DNA of 64,000 nucleotides from Lophius americanus (taxonomy: Eukaryota > Chordata > Actinopteri > Lophiiformes > Lophiidae). The position numbers and the translations under genes are program-made. Shown here in pieces: positions 1-12,840 of this stretch (the stretch's first letter is position 1; the number at the start of each line of letters is the position of its first letter). The stretch covers positions 4,031,001 through 4,095,000 of the forward strand of contig JBBDHG010000043.1 of the NCBI GenBank assembly GCA_037951165.1, written 5' to 3'. The notes beneath the pieces were generated by a model. That model was not told the DNA's origin. It did no database searches and worked only from the letters and a program-made list of their open reading frames with translations.

Positions 1-474
1 AAGTGTAATTTGGATTTTTTATTCCTCTTGATTTCTATGGAGTTATGTTTTTACAGAAAATTTGATTTTATGGTACCTTTCTTTGATAATCAAAAGTGTA
101 AATATTTCAGTTATTTAAACATGTATTAATTAAATACTTCCTTTTTATCCATTCATGAAACAGGCATAATATAATAAAATAAAGGGTTAACAAAAACTTG
201 AAATGAGTTGTTATAAATGACAGTAACAAGTCCTTTTTAAAGATTACGAAATGCTTTTTTCGTTCAGAGCAGTGTCAGAATGACACGTGAAACTGAAAGA
301 CACGGAGAAAAAAGAAGAAGAAAAATGTCACTTATTTCAGCCCTATCAACATCTCGCCTGAGGATCATTGATTCTTGTTCTTGACTGTGTCTGTTGTGGC
401 TAAATCATCTGTGGATAAAGAATTGTGGGGAATGCTTCTGGACCCTGACGGCACGCTCCACTTTGTGTCTGCAG
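1..474 (+). other. Intron of the ube2e gene, left edge
   Basis: AT-rich sequence with no coding similarity that I can recognise. It ends in the acceptor used by the exon at 475. The upstream ube2e exon, which should end just before VTFRTRIY, is not in these bases. Confidence 0.7.
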
Positions 475-3400
475 GTAACATTTCGTACGAGGATCTATCA
501 CTGCAACATCAACAGTCAGGGGGTGATCTGTCTGGACATCCTGAAGGACAACTGGAGCCCCGCCCTCACCATCTCCAAGGTGCTGCTGTCCATCTGCTCT
601 CTGCTCACAGACTGTAACCCAGGTAAGCCTCCGCATTTCAATGAGGATCGTCAGAGCATCAACACCAGAATCAGAGATGAAACATTTGGCACAGCTTCAG
701 TCACAGTTTCCCCCTTTATGCATTCAACAGTGTCATTGCTGTATCCCTCCACTTGCAATTAACTCACTATCTTACTCCAGAGAGTCAGAGTCAGGGACAA
801 GACAGCTCCACGATATTTCCACGACTGAGCAGCCTGGCCTGTTAGTGAGCTTCAGCGAAGACTCCAGTCCTTTTTAGTCAGGGATTGCACAACAGTGCCA
901 TAACCAAGAGCCTTCTGTTTTTTTAAGCACAATAGAAAAACAACTGAGCGTGAACCTCGCCGTGAAAGAAAGTAAGCAATCATGACGGTACTTGACTTAT
1001 ATCTCCAAGGGCGGAGAGAGGGCACAATGAGCTCCCCATCTCCTTCTCTTCCTCTGAATTCTCCTTTTAAGCCGAACTTGTGCCGCTCGCGTCGCACCAT
1101 TGCAGCGTAAACGCAGACAGCGGGGAAGAAGCACTCTGCACTGTGTGGCTGTGCCTGCAGAGTTGATGCTGGTAAGAATGCACAGACCCAGCCGTTTACC
1201 TCTAAATCTGGCCGTCAAAAACAGTAAGCACGAAGACGCTTAAAATGTTGAGAGGTGAACTGGTGAGGTCTGTCCAGTTCACCCGCACAAATCTACTCAG
1301 CGGGCCACTGATGGCTGTCGGTTCTGGAGTGATCGCTCACTGGGAGGAGAGGGCAAGCTCGGTCCATGATCTCAGGCAGCGGTAAGGATCCAGCGGGGAT
1401 GGGGCGCCCTAAAGCTTGCGGCCAAAGCCACCAGCCTCCTTCCCTTTGCGGCTGTCGCTCGCTCGCCCAGTTGAATCGTCTAGGTGGACAGCAGACCCCT
1501 CCATTCACCCCTAAATGTTTCATGAGTCTGCAAGTTTTCTTTGAGGACGAGGTTGTGCGCTCCGTGGCTTTTTCTTGTGCTAAGTAATAGCTGTGAGCCT
1601 CTGTTTGTCAAAACACAAAATAGTTTTTCAGTAACAACTTGAATGCAAAATCCTCCAGAGCCGGCATCAGCTGTCCGTCAGTGTAACATCGCAGCCTCCA
1701 TGGAAGAGGAATTTCCCTCCCCAAAAATAACATTATAAACAATTTTTATTTTCAGATGATAGTAGAACAAAAAACGTAGTTCTGAAGTTTCAATTTATTA
1801 AATGAGATACCCCTAAATTTGAGCAAGCAAAAGAGACACAAATAACTGCCCCAGGGTCTGCTGGGATGTCACTTCCTAAAAATTGGACCTGACAGATAGA
1901 AATTGAATTTAGCGTTCGTATTTATTCATTGCTCATTGATCAAAATTATTCAGATGTAAATGTCCATTATAATGTCAACCAATCAATAATCGTCATCATC
2001 AATAACGGGAACATTTGGGCTCATGCTTTTGCCAAATGAAAAGTTAAGAACCAGACAGCTGTCGTCCTGTGGTGAGTAGAGGACTTGCCTGATGTCCCAC
2101 CCAGCCCTGAAACCATACATGTTATTGGGCGAACTGGATCAGTTGAACCTTCTCCTAAACTCTGGTTCTTTCTGCTCCACTATATTGCCAGCTTTAAGGC
2201 AGCAGAGTAAAAATTGGTTAACCAACGTTTTGGTGTTGACTTTGGTCCTACAACAAAGAGCGGGACAGTAAAAAAAAACTCCCATTTGTCCAGAGAGCTA
2301 TAAAGACCCACCACACCTATTTTTTTCTCCTCTGTTGCGTGGCAGCTGATCTCATCCACTGCTCAGAAGTAAAGGAGCTCCTGGATGATGCACTGTCCTA
2401 AAATATTTTTGGTTGATTTTCTTATTCATTTATTTAGCTGCTAACGACTACTAGCTGTTGTGAGCCGAACGAAAAATAAATCAGTAAATGATCACAGTGC
2501 CGTCCTGCCCTCCCCCTCATTACGTCATACGTACATGTACCATAGCAAAAACAAAATGTTACTATTCAGGGAAAAAATATAAATATTTGTGCATTACTGA
2601 CTTAATCTGAGATTCAACACTTCCTAATATTTGTAAAATGACTTTTATTTCAAGATTTCCTAAATAGCACACCGTTTTCCCGGAAATCTTGCTCTATCGT
2701 AAGATTTCTTTTAAGATTTACTAAACTTTATAAGCAGATATATTCGTTATTTACTTTCTTATTTTTGAAAATAGATAATTTTTTACAGTGCAGGCGCAAA
2801 AAGTGGACCAATCACACAATTGTCGCCATCTTCTGATAAACACGTCAGATCACAACCTTTCCCACTGTTTATACACAAAATTTAACAATATTGACGTCAT
2901 CAGTGACGTGTGGCTGTTCATTTCTATACATTTTGCTTGTTAGTCAATGTTTACAACTTTGAATTTTCAACAGTTGGTTGACTCAAACTTTGTAGTCGAT
3001 GTAAGGAGTCTTCACAGTTAGAATAAATATACGTTAATTAATTGTATAAATGTCATTTGATAGACCTTTTGTGGATATTGTCATAATCAGGCTCAGGGCT
3101 GGACAAAGGAGCAGGAGAACATGTGAGATGTTACTAACATCTATTCTACATAACTAAGAGATCTCGTTTTAAAGACACGCCAAATCCAACAAAACCAAAC
3201 AATGTGGAAGTGTGGGGATGGAGACTGGCCGACTGCCAACAGTTTATATAATCTGTCTATTCATAGGAACAGGTGAGGTGAGTCACCGCCCTGACTCCAA
3301 CCAACAGTGTTATTTTTTTTTTTAAATCAATTTATTCTTAAAATTTCCTGTTGCTTTACGATTTCTCCATGGGGATTCATAAAGTTAGTTCATTTCTTTA

Positions 3401-5157
3401 AAGATCTTTTTTCCTTTTTCTTTGTGTTAATCCTAATATGCTCCCCTGATGCAGATGACTTATGCAAAAATGTATTAAATTTTTCCAGAGGACAGAGGAT
3501 TCAGTCCTCAGAGGTAGAGCTAAGGCACTACTGCCAAGATAGCCACATCGGACAGGATAGGAAAATGTTCACAATGGGAAGTTTTGCCTGAACCAAGCTC
3601 AAGTCTGGAGCATAATATGAAGTAGAACTGGCATCCCACCCTGAAGCATGTAGTGCTTCGGTGTGTGTCTGACTTCAGACATCAAACAAATCTGATAATG
3701 AATAATCTCAGCACGCGGTGTCAGAACAAAAGTTAGCCCACCCGTCAAAACAAGGACCAAATGCTTTATGTCTAAAGACACAATGAAGAAGATGATGACA
3801 GTATAAGTTGTTGCTTGGTGACTTTTTTCTTGTTTAAAGTGTAATTGGTGGAAATTCACCACTAGAGGCCACTACATTTTACAGACTGCACCTTTATCTG
3901 TTTCTTACAGAATTGATTTATTGATTAGTTTTTAACTGTAAACCCATGACTCCATAAAGTTCCTGTTATGCGGTTACCCCCAAAAAACTGGATGTGAGCC
4001 CAGCCATACAGCTCCACCCACTTTCACTTCCATTTTCAGAGGTCCAGATGCAACAAACTTATCTTTCAAGACTAAACAGACAACTTAAACCAAAATAGAT
4101 ATTTGTCTAACACTTTGAGCCAAAACCAAAATGGACAACGGCATATTTTTGGTTCTCCGGTAAAAACAAAAACTCATGTGTGACAATCTCCAACATTGGG
4201 TTGGAATAAATAGTCACATTCTGCAAATTAAACAACTTAGCAATATGCCTTTATACCCTTTAACCAAACCCCCATAGTGATAGAAAGCAACAGCATAAAC
4301 TACATCGGGCCAAATGAGCACAAAAATAGACATCAACTTTGCAGAGCTGGACGGGAGAGAAAGGAGGACATGTTACATAACTATAAGGGAACTTAAGGTA
4401 AAGTCTCGCCAAGTACAACAAACCCAGATAATGTGGACGTGAGGGGAGGGACTGAACTGGCAGACTGCCAAATACTTTTGTCTTCACACACGTCCAGCTG
4501 ACCTGAATCGCCCGACCGTTGGACCCCACCCATCAGACCCGTTCAGCGAGACTTCACAGAATTCACTCATGTCTAACCCTAAAAAACAAATAAATGTCTA
4601 TTTTTAGATATTGCCTCCTGAAGAGGAACTTCTGCTGGACAACCACTTCTCATCTTGCATTTTACGTCTCACTTTGGGCCACACCCTTAAGATAACTTTG
4701 GCTAAATGCATCACTTTCGATCTGATTGTGGTTTCATGTAGTTGTTGTGACACGTCTCCTCTTCGATTCGGCTCACTTTACACTAAACACTGTACTCTCA
4801 TTATGGAACAACTCTCCAGTCCTTTAAAGCTGCAACGGTCCTAAGATGAAAACCAATAGAAAATGTCCTTGTTCTTTCTGCTCTCCCCAAATTGTTTATC
4901 AAAACGAGAAAAGGATGAGACCCAGCTGTTGATTCTTCAAAAAAATGTTCATGCTGATGGAAATGTTTTCAGCGTCTCTCTCCATGTCTGTGTTTATAAT
5001 TTGCTGATAAACGTAACTTACGCAAACGATTTTTTTTTTTTACTTTTTTTTCCGTTCAGCCGATCCCCTGGTGGGAAGCATCGCCACCCAGTACACGACT
5101 AACAGAGCGGAACATGACCGAACGGCCAAACAGTGGACAAAGAGATACGCCACATAA
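475..5157 (+). CDS. ube2e1/2: UBE2E-class ubiquitin-conjugating enzyme E2, last two coding exons (5' part outside window)
   Basis: Two exons, 475-622 and 5060-5157 (stop TAA), joined in phase 1. The first follows an acceptor ending in tctgcag and ends at a gtaag donor; the second follows ttccgttcag. The first encodes the UBC-fold core: the HCN tripeptide (the family's version of HPN), then the active-site Cys in GVICLDILKDNW, then the helix ending LLTDCNP. The second supplies ADPLVGSIATQY through TKRYAT, the UBE2E C-terminus. These E2s accept ubiquitin from E1 on the catalytic Cys and pass it on with RING E3 ligases. Small differences from mammals are QYTTNRAEHDRTAKQW where human has QYMTNRAEHDRMARQW. 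The remaining sequence is too conserved to separate UBE2E1, E2 and E3. The neighbouring nr1d2 and rarb favour E1 or E2, the 3p24 members. The N-terminal exons lie left of position 1. Confidence 0.93.
623..5059 (+). other. Last intron of ube2e (about 4.4 kb)
   Basis: Starts gtaagcct and ends in a T-rich tract plus ttccgttcag. It holds no coding exon I can support. Two related non-coding blocks near 3120-3300 and 4360-4520 resemble each other, and 3835-3900 resembles the end of a common fish short repeat. Short ORFs here have no recognisable homology. Confidence 0.7.
3835..3900. repeat. Fragment of a common fish short interspersed repeat
   Basis: The stretch reading caccactagaggccacta then ttttacagactgcacctt is the reverse form of a motif often seen in fish DNA (tgcagtgtgtaaaattt followed by gtggcatctagtggtg). 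A forward copy of the other end starts near 47231. Identification is by resemblance only. Confidence 0.4.
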
Positions 5158-5345
5158 ACCCACAGAGGACGAGAGTGGGAAGAGGAGGAGGAGGAGGAGG
5201 AGGGGTCAGGGGTGGGGGCTCTGGGTGGTTTGTGTTGGGGGGTTATTTGTATCTCAGATTTTTAGTACTTTATTGTCTGGTATATTTTTTTCTTCCTGAT
5301 TAAGTTATCTCCGCAAATATGGTAATAAAGGACCACAATGGAACG
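5158..5345 (+). terminator. ube2e 3' UTR with poly(A) signal
   Basis: After the stop codon comes a purine-rich (GAG/AGG) stretch, then AATAAA at 5324-5329 in ggtaataaagg. Cleavage would be expected about 10-30 bases later, giving a very short 3' UTR of roughly 190 bases. Confidence 0.6.
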
Positions 5346-5685
5346 GAAGTCTCGTCCGCCTCCTTCTTTTAAAGAAATGCTGTTTGTTGAACGGTTGATT
5401 CATCACAACGACTTCAGATGATAAATTAGCAGAAATAATTTTCAATACTGTTGGTAACAAGTAACTTTGTGTTTTCATTTTTTTGGCAAGTCTTTATTCA
5501 ATGATACGAATGACTGAGAACAAAATGTTTCCCGTGCCAAAGCCTCCTCTGAGACGGCTGGGTTTGAAAGGAGAGCAGCAGCAGCGACATACAGATCTGA
5601 TCATCACACCCTCTACCAACGATCACAGCCGTTACTGCATGTGACAACAGGCCTGCTGCTGAGCAGCATACAAAAGATGTGTCTG

Positions 5686-5708
5686 AATTCATTCATTCAT
5701 TCATTCAT
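5686..5708. repeat. (ATTC)n microsatellite
   Basis: About five and a half perfect copies of the tetramer. Confidence 0.9.
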
Positions 5709-6119
5709 GGAACGTTCTGGGGCTCCGAGCATAGATTGAGAGAAATGTGCTCCAGTAGGGAGGTCGGGACAGGACAGCCCCCCCTCCTGTCTATTTATTT
5801 TAAAACCCACAGCATGGCAGAACTGTGCAACCAGTTTTTTTTTTAAGGAAATTCAGGAAACAACATTTCTTTTCCTCAGATTTGTCTCATTTTGGGGGAA
5901 AAATATTAGATTTTGGCAACTTTGAGTGCAGATTGCAACTTAATATTATATTGTGAGAACTCATGAACCATATTCTGGAGTGGTGCCATTTACAAATGTT
6001 TATCTTTTTTTTCTGTTGGGGTATGTCAAGTCATCCCTCTGTCTGTCCTTCAGTAATCATTTTTGTCCTGAGTTTATCTCACAAATATCTTTCAGCATCT
6101 TCACAAGCATTACACTGGC

Positions 6120-6400
6120 ATTGTCCGTGCAGGTGTTTGTCATTGCTACATCAAGCTGACTATTCTCTTCTGCTAATCCTGGGTAGGGTCCTTGTGGCAG
6201 CAGGGCAAGTAGGGCGGTCCAAACGTCCCTGTCCCCAAAAACGCTCTCCAGCTCATCCCGGGGATCCCAAGGCATTCCCTGGCCAGATATTTAATCCTAC
6301 TGTGAATTCTGGGTCTCCTCCCAGTTAGACATGCCTTGAAAACCTCCAAAAGGAGGCGCTGTGGAGGTATCTTTGTCAGGTGCCTAAACCACCTTGGTAT
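6120..6400 (-). repeat. Decayed LINE-related repeat fragment (tentative)
   Basis: Phrases such as cagctcatcccggggatccc, aaggcattccctggcc, gtctcctcccagttagacatgcc and ggtgcctaaaccacctt match, by memory, a very common fish LINE-derived repeat. No intact reading frame survives. The family is not assigned. Confidence 0.45.
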
Positions 6401-7716
6401 GAATGTTTCTTTCAGACTCACTGAAACGCGAGTCATGAAATGTAGTCTTTGTGCTTTCAAGGCAACAATTTGGTCTCAAAATGGGATGAAATTAGTTTTA
6501 AGGTTATATCTGAACGTATTTAAACTTAGATCACCAGCTTGTATGGATTGTTCTTGGACAGTAGTGGAACATGAACACGTTCTGTAAGTTAATCGTATTC
6601 CAAACTTCCAACGACTCCTGATTTTGATTTGATTTAGTTATTTTTACAGTTTAATTAACAGACTTTTAGTTTTATCTCTTGACAGTCACACCGTGACATG
6701 ACATTTCTTTCCTGCCGCATGTCCACTGTGTAAAAGTAATTTGATTTAAATTGGCATATAAAACTCATCTTTCAACACAGATCGATTGAGGCACTAAGTA
6801 CTTATTCTGCTTTCATTGTTAAGATAAGAGATTTAAACCTTTAATTACATTTTTATATTTTTATTTGCTCCCAAGTCCATTTGACGGTATCAGCGTTGCA
6901 GCTGGAGGAATGAGGTCCACATTTTGAAACTTCTGATTACATTCAGGCCATAAAACATTCATTTAATCATGACCCAGTTATGGGACACTCATTTAAAGTT
7001 AAGATTATACAGGTTCAAACTGTCTGGACTTCTTTTTCACGAGCTCACCATCCTGCAGCTGCAAAGTGGATTTCCACCTGGACCAAATGTTAAACTTGTT
7101 TGTCTAATATCTTAATATAATAATATCTTGTTGTGTAAAATCGTCCCCTCCGCTACAGCAGACCTGTCCGTTTTTAATGGTTGATCATATGTTGCAGGCT
7201 CCACCCCTTTCATGTGAATGAACTCATGGGGAAGACGGTTAACTTCCTTAATGTGAACCCTCGGCGAGCGTTTAGTTGTCCTGTGGGTAGAAGCCTAATA
7301 ATACATATATCCCGGATATGTAGAACCTGCTCCGTAGTACAGGCCTCAGAGCTAGAGAGCAACACAAAAGCATCTTTATACCACAAACAGAGTCACCACA
7401 GAAGAAATAATAGGTTTACATAAAAGATAAGAAATGTACATAGGTTTTTAGGTTAGAACATTAAAAGTTTTCCAGGGTTGGGAGTTATGGTTTGAATTTA
7501 CTTTTGTTTCTGTTGAAGTCACAGCTGACAAAGGCGGGAAATGTCATCATGTCCTCCACCTCCATGCTGGTGGAAGGGCTAAGGACGTTTCTCGGTGCGG
7601 CTAATATTTCTGGCTTTTTTTCCACGTTAAAAAGTCCCCATCTTGGCTTGTTTAGGAGAAGGCAGCATCATAGTTTTATTGTGCCGCTCCAGAAATGTTT
7701 TGTGGGCCGAGAACGT

Positions 7717-8231
7717 CACATGCTAGTAATACACATGCTAGTAATACACATGCTAGTAGTACATATGCTAGTAGTACATATGTTAGTAATACATTTATTA
7801 GTCGTAGATATATTGGTAGCACACATGTTGGTTGTGCAAATGACAGCACATATGCTAGTAGTACATATTTTAATAGTACAGATGTTTGTAGAACATGTGG
7901 ATATATCAGTACAGATGTTAGCTGTGCTTATATTAGTAGTACACATGTTATTATATTTCTTAGTCGTTAACATGTAAATATGTGATTATATGTATTATGT
8001 AAGTACATATGCTAGTAGTACATATTTTAGAAGTATAGATGTTTGTTTTGAATATGTAAGTGCACACGTTAGTGCATATGTTAGTAGTAGATATGTTAGT
8101 AGTACGCAGGTTAATTTTGCATAATGTCAGTGTGTATTTTTATAGTACACATGTCAGTAGTGCACATGTTAGCAGTACATATGCTAACAGAACATATGCT
8201 AGTATTACATACAGCATGTTAGTAGTACTCT
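7717..8231. repeat. Degenerate 15-bp minisatellite (unit near cacatgctagtagta)
   Basis: About 30 imperfect tandem copies of a 15-base unit. Two identical copies and several near-identical ones open the array (cacatgctagtaata, catatgctagtagta), and it becomes more divergent rightward, with recurrent agtagtaca cores. Because 15 is divisible by 3, the array keeps long ORFs open on both strands, with repeats such as HMLVV. These have no sign of being genes. Confidence 0.85.
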
Positions 8232-8749
8232 TGATAAAAGTACAACATGATTTTTGATTCTTCTGTTGGTGAGTGTTTTACAAAAACTTCATAGGTTGTA
8301 TTCTTTTCAAAGTTAACACATTGGCTTTATCCAGATGCAGAACCAACATTAATTCACGTCTGAAAATATAAACATTTACCATTCAGTCATTCACATTTTA
8401 TGACGAGCATGTAGTAGAGCGTGTGAGATTTTCAAAAGGCCAGGGAGTAACTATGATACGAGAATAATAACATTCGCATTACAAGACATAAGTGCCAATG
8501 ACAGGACTCTGACCGCTGCTACCAGCTCCCAAATGTAATAAAATCAGCCAGAAACAAGTCAGAGAGAGGAAAAAGTGAAAAAGTGTTACACCACATCCTG
8601 TTAGGTTTTATTCTTTTATTTTATTAATCATATACTGAAACTATGTTAAGTCTCTAATCCCAATCCAACATAAAATTGGATTTTTTTATGAAAGGATAAG
8701 ATAGAACTTTATGGATCCTGAGTTCTTTATAATGGTATTTGTTGAATGA

Positions 8750-9260
8750 AAAAGGTTTTTTACTACCAACTGAGTCTGTGTGAAAGTATTTGCCCCGTTA
8801 GCCACCAAATGGAAAAAAAAAAAATACGAAACTGCATCAATAACTGGTTCCATCTGGACTAACGTCACCCAGACCTGATCACTACCAGCCCTGGTCAACA
8901 CATCATCCCGTCAATAGCCCATCTTCAGAAGCAGGAAGTTGGCTTGTAGATCTCACCGGTAGCACAGCATGCCAAAATCAACAGAAATTCCAGAAGCGCT
9001 GAGGAGGGAGGTGATTGAACTCTGGGAGGTTGTAAAGCTATTTTTAAGGTTATGGGGTCCCACAGCTCCACAGTAAGACACACCGTCTACTAATGGACAT
9101 TACTTTGAAGTACAGTGAACCTTCACAGAAGTGGAACACCATCCAAAGTTCCTCCAAGACCACATAGAATACTAATTCATGCGTCAAAGTAGACCCAAAG
9201 AAAAGAGCCTGCAGGCCGCTCTCACTCTCACATCAATGAAGGAATGAATGAAGTTCACGA
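8750..9260. repeat. Unclassified dispersed repeat, copy 1
   Basis: Shares long near-identical runs with the right edge of the window (about 63600-63990) in the same orientation. Examples are aactgcatcaataactggtt and cctgatcactaccagccctg. There is no ORF. The family is not assigned. Confidence 0.75.
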
Positions 9261-10383
9261 GTCCACTAGTGTAAATACACCCGCCAAAAAACACAATACA
9301 ATACGCAGCGCTGTGAGTTCTAAAAATCTGCTTAAATCTCATGTCAGCCTGCTATGTGATCAGCTTAACTGAAATCAGATGCAGCAACATAAACTTATTT
9401 CAGTGTCCCTTAGGTCAAAGACTGGGATTTGACTGAAGAAGAATTAATTGAAAATTATAATTATTCTCAATCATGTTGAATGAACCAGGGAAAAGTCTCC
9501 CCAGCAGCTGTGAATGCATCTCCAGTGCAAAAGGAAAAAGTAAATATGTAGTGAGGCAAAGTCTGGAGACCAAGATTAAACTCCACACTAGGAGTGGACT
9601 GATAAGGTCTTTGAAAGCCACCAGCATCTTACACAGACACACCCACTGTCACAGATAATGACGCACATTTACGTACAAATGCCTCTTCACTAACTGACCT
9701 ATATAGCAAGTTTAAACGGCCTAATGTAATTTCTGTAGTTGTATTAACATTTATGACTTAATAATAAACTGTATTATTCTGTATTAAATACAGAACGGAA
9801 TACTGTTTAAGGTTGATTTAGGTCATTTTTGAGGTGGAGAACTGATCATCACTATTCAAATGAAATTGGGAACTAGAATATGAGAAAAACGAAGAATGAA
9901 TTAATAAATATATATTATATATAGGTCTCTGCTATATATATATACACATATAAACCGTAATCCAATACATTACAATACTCCATTACAAGTCCTATTTTTA
10001 AAATATAATGACTGATTTTGTGTTAAAGTTGCAGGTGCATAAACAGACAAAACAAACAAGGCCTGGCTGGTTTATTAGTATGACATGTTTCAACAAAAAG
10101 ACAATTCAAAGTGGTTCAAAAATGACTGTATAGAAATGCATTCAAGCAATGTAAGAAAAACAAACTGACAACATAGAAAACATTTCGTGATTAAATTATC
10201 TTGGAAATTAAAAGGCACAGGAAATAGAAGAGTAAATTTTACAATGCAGTGTAATAACAGTGTAATTAACTGATTGAATTTAAGGCAAACTTCCAGGTCT
10301 TTAAACTTGATTTAAATGTAACAGAGAGTGTTAATTGACCTGTAGAAGTTTGTTCCTAATATATAGGTCATAAAAACCGAACG

Positions 10384-10665
10384 CTACCTGTCCATTTTTA
10401 GTTTTGACGGTGGGGACAGAATGTAGACCAGATTAGACCTCAGATGACGTGAGGTGTCCAGTTGGTTTGGGTTGTTAAAATGGAGCAGCAGATAATAAAA
10501 AAACATTTTTGGCCCGAAAACAGTCGGTGCTCTGCATACCAACAAAAGTGTTTTGACAGCGACTCTTTGACGGACAGGAAGCTGGGGTAAAGATCTGAGA
10601 AGTGGACTGATATGATCCACTTTCCCTGTCTTACTGAGAAAGGACGGGATTTCAAGATCCGTCAC
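10384..10665 (-). pseudogene. LINE reverse-transcriptase ORF, C-terminal fragment
   Basis: The minus-strand frame reads VDHISPLLRSLPQLPVRQR, then KTLLLVCRAP, FGPKMFFYYLL and SRHLRSN. This is the pattern found after the RT domain of fish CR1/L2/Rex1-type LINEs (roughly DHITPVLKSLHWLPV, FKILLLVYK, GPxYISDLL, RxLRS). The frame is open for 94 codons but is a 5'-truncated remnant with no RT core beside it. Confidence 0.7.
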
Positions 10666-11239
10666 TCTATTATTCTAATCAGAAAATGTTGCCCAATACG
10701 AAAAAGCAGGCAGCAAATCCATCTCTGCACCTGACTACCTTTGTTAGTTGCTAAATTCTCCTTTTTTTGTGTTGTATTCCGGCTTCCTCCCACAGACAAG
10801 CAGATGCAATATAGGGCATGTCATCTGCTCATCGTGGTGAAAGCAAGCCTGCCCATAAGCGGTCAAAGAAAATGAAGGGATGAAGAAATCTGTGTGTTCT
10901 CCATTTTGAAACCCGTTGAAGGCCTGCATGTTGATGTGGTTTGATCACATTTGACAAGTTTTTGAGTCTGAAAACATTTATTTTCTTTTTTTCTAGACAA
11001 ATAGCCAAGATAGCTAAGGCAGAACAGTTTACATACTATATCTCAGTCTGAGAAAAATCAAAGACAAAGAGATACTATGCTTTTTTCATCCTCAGAAGTC
11101 TTCAAAGTGAAGAAATAAAATCCAGTTCTTCTTTAGCACATGCATGACCATCCTTCAAAGTGTCACAGAATTCCGTCTTGCTTGAGGTAATGACCGCTCC
11201 CTCGTTAAGCAAACCCCGCCCCAATAAAAAAGACATCTG

Positions 11240-11850
11240 AATGGATTCCCAGCCTGGCGAATGTGTATATGGGGCAGGCCACTAGACGAGTCACCAGGGC
11301 AGTGAATGCTCACCATTCCACAATGGTGCGTCTGTTAAAGCATAACATGGAAACAGAAGGAACCACAGAACGCACGCACCCCGGTTGAACGTGTTCACTC
11401 CCAAAATCAGGATCCGCCTGCTGCATCTCACTAACAGGTTTCAACCGGCCAACGCTCCAGCACCAGAGACCTTTGGCACTTTTGGCAGGATGTGCCAAAC
11501 GGTAAGAAACTTTCGGAGACGTGGCACGACAACCTGATTCTTTCACCAGGAGTGACATCACAGTTCTTGACTGGCCAGTAACGGGCCCTGACTCAGAGTC
11601 CACTGAAAACCTGTGTTATTGGTTGGGCAACCAAACCAAAAATATCCCTTTTAGACTCCGGCCCGCTCTACATGAAGTGTGGGCCGCCATCCTTCAGCCT
11701 GACATCATCCTGAGGTTGTGCCAGTCCATGAGTAGGAGGATTACTGCTGGAATCAACACTGACTGGGGGCAGACTCATTTCAACTCCCCCCTGAGGTTAA
11801 TGAAGGAACACAGTGGTGCATTTTGGGTAATATATCACGTGCATAGATAA
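11240..11850 (+). pseudogene. Tc1-like transposase remnant
   Basis: A plus-strand frame reads DITVLDWPVTGPDSESTENL, then WAAILQPDIILRLCQSMSRR and INTDWGQTHF. This matches the end of a Tc1-family transposase (DWPAQSPDLNPIENLW, with the last catalytic Glu/Asp region, then SMPRR). Upstream, in another frame, the piece IRLLHLTNRF is a typical N-terminal Tc1 motif. Frames are broken and the catalytic region is incomplete, so this is a dead element. Confidence 0.75.
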
Positions 11851-12559
11851 TTGATGCACAGGTGCAGGACAGCACAGGTACATTGGAATTTAATTGGGCA
11901 TTGCTCAATGAGTCACTTTTAAAAATAGTTTGTCAGTTAAAAAGATCCGGTCGAAGATGATCTATCCACACGCTCCCAGCATATTCATAAAAGGAACTGT
12001 TGGAGGAACAAACTGCTTTATAGGTTATGTCACGATGATGCTGTTCATTTATGAATCCTTCAGTCATAAATGTGTCGGCGTCAGTGCATGAAAATACAAC
12101 CCGGTGAAACAAAAGGTCTCAGTAGCGAAGATAGGTCAGGAGGAAATATTAAATGTTTTATGATCATATTGTATAAATGTCTTAAAAATCTGGAAGTACC
12201 TCCTCTACACAGGACAGTTGTGTACTAGGTTTTATTCAAAAAAAACCTTCATCTGAGACTGAGTTCAAAGATTTTTTTAAATTGAATTGTGGAAAAGGGA
12301 CATGAGACTGGCCCGTAAAAAGCGATTTAATACGGACAGGTGAAAGATGAAATGACATACTATCATACGATAGTGACCTGAAACAGGAGCGTGAATATGG
12401 AGGTAAATGTTGGTATGAAGACATAAGAGGGAGAGGAGTCTTATCTTTCGCTTCAAAGTTCTAGATGTTCGAGATTTGATCCAGAAACAAACCCCACCCT
12501 CACCTGAGATTGTTAGATTTTTTTCCCCGCACTCATCAGTGAGCATTAGCTGCCTGCCT

Positions 12560-12840
12560 CACCAGTTGTTCTTTCTTAGACAACTTAAATAGGTTCCAAC
12601 CGCTGCAGACAACTAACACCGAACAAGACCTGCAGTTCCAGTCGTCTAAACATAACAATTTGGTCCTTGTCAAAGTCGTTCAGATCCTTACATTAGCCCA
12701 TACTTCCTGCTTCCAACACATCAACTTCAGGACCAATTGCGTCCCTGCTGCCGGATTTATCCCGCCTAATGCCAGGTAACATTGTAGCGAGATGTCACCG
12801 GTCCTTGGTTATAATGTTATGGCTGACTGGTGTTAAAGAC
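12560..12840 (-). mobile_element. Tc1-like element remnant, terminal part
   Basis: Contains acaatttggtccttgtcaaa, ttcctgcttccaacacatca and the end ttataatgttatggctgactggtg. This is the right half and terminal inverted repeat of a Tc1-like family very common in fish, read in the reverse of its transposase. The same family occurs at 14050-14520 and 57227-57710. Confidence 0.7.

Noticed and set aside
394..762. 122-codon ORF covering the ube2e exon
   Set aside because: Only 475-622 is coding; the ORF runs past both splice sites into intron.
7492..7977. 161-codon plus-strand ORF with HMLVV repeats
   Set aside because: Produced by the 15-bp minisatellite, which keeps all frames of that period open on both strands. 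There is no start context, homologue or splice support.
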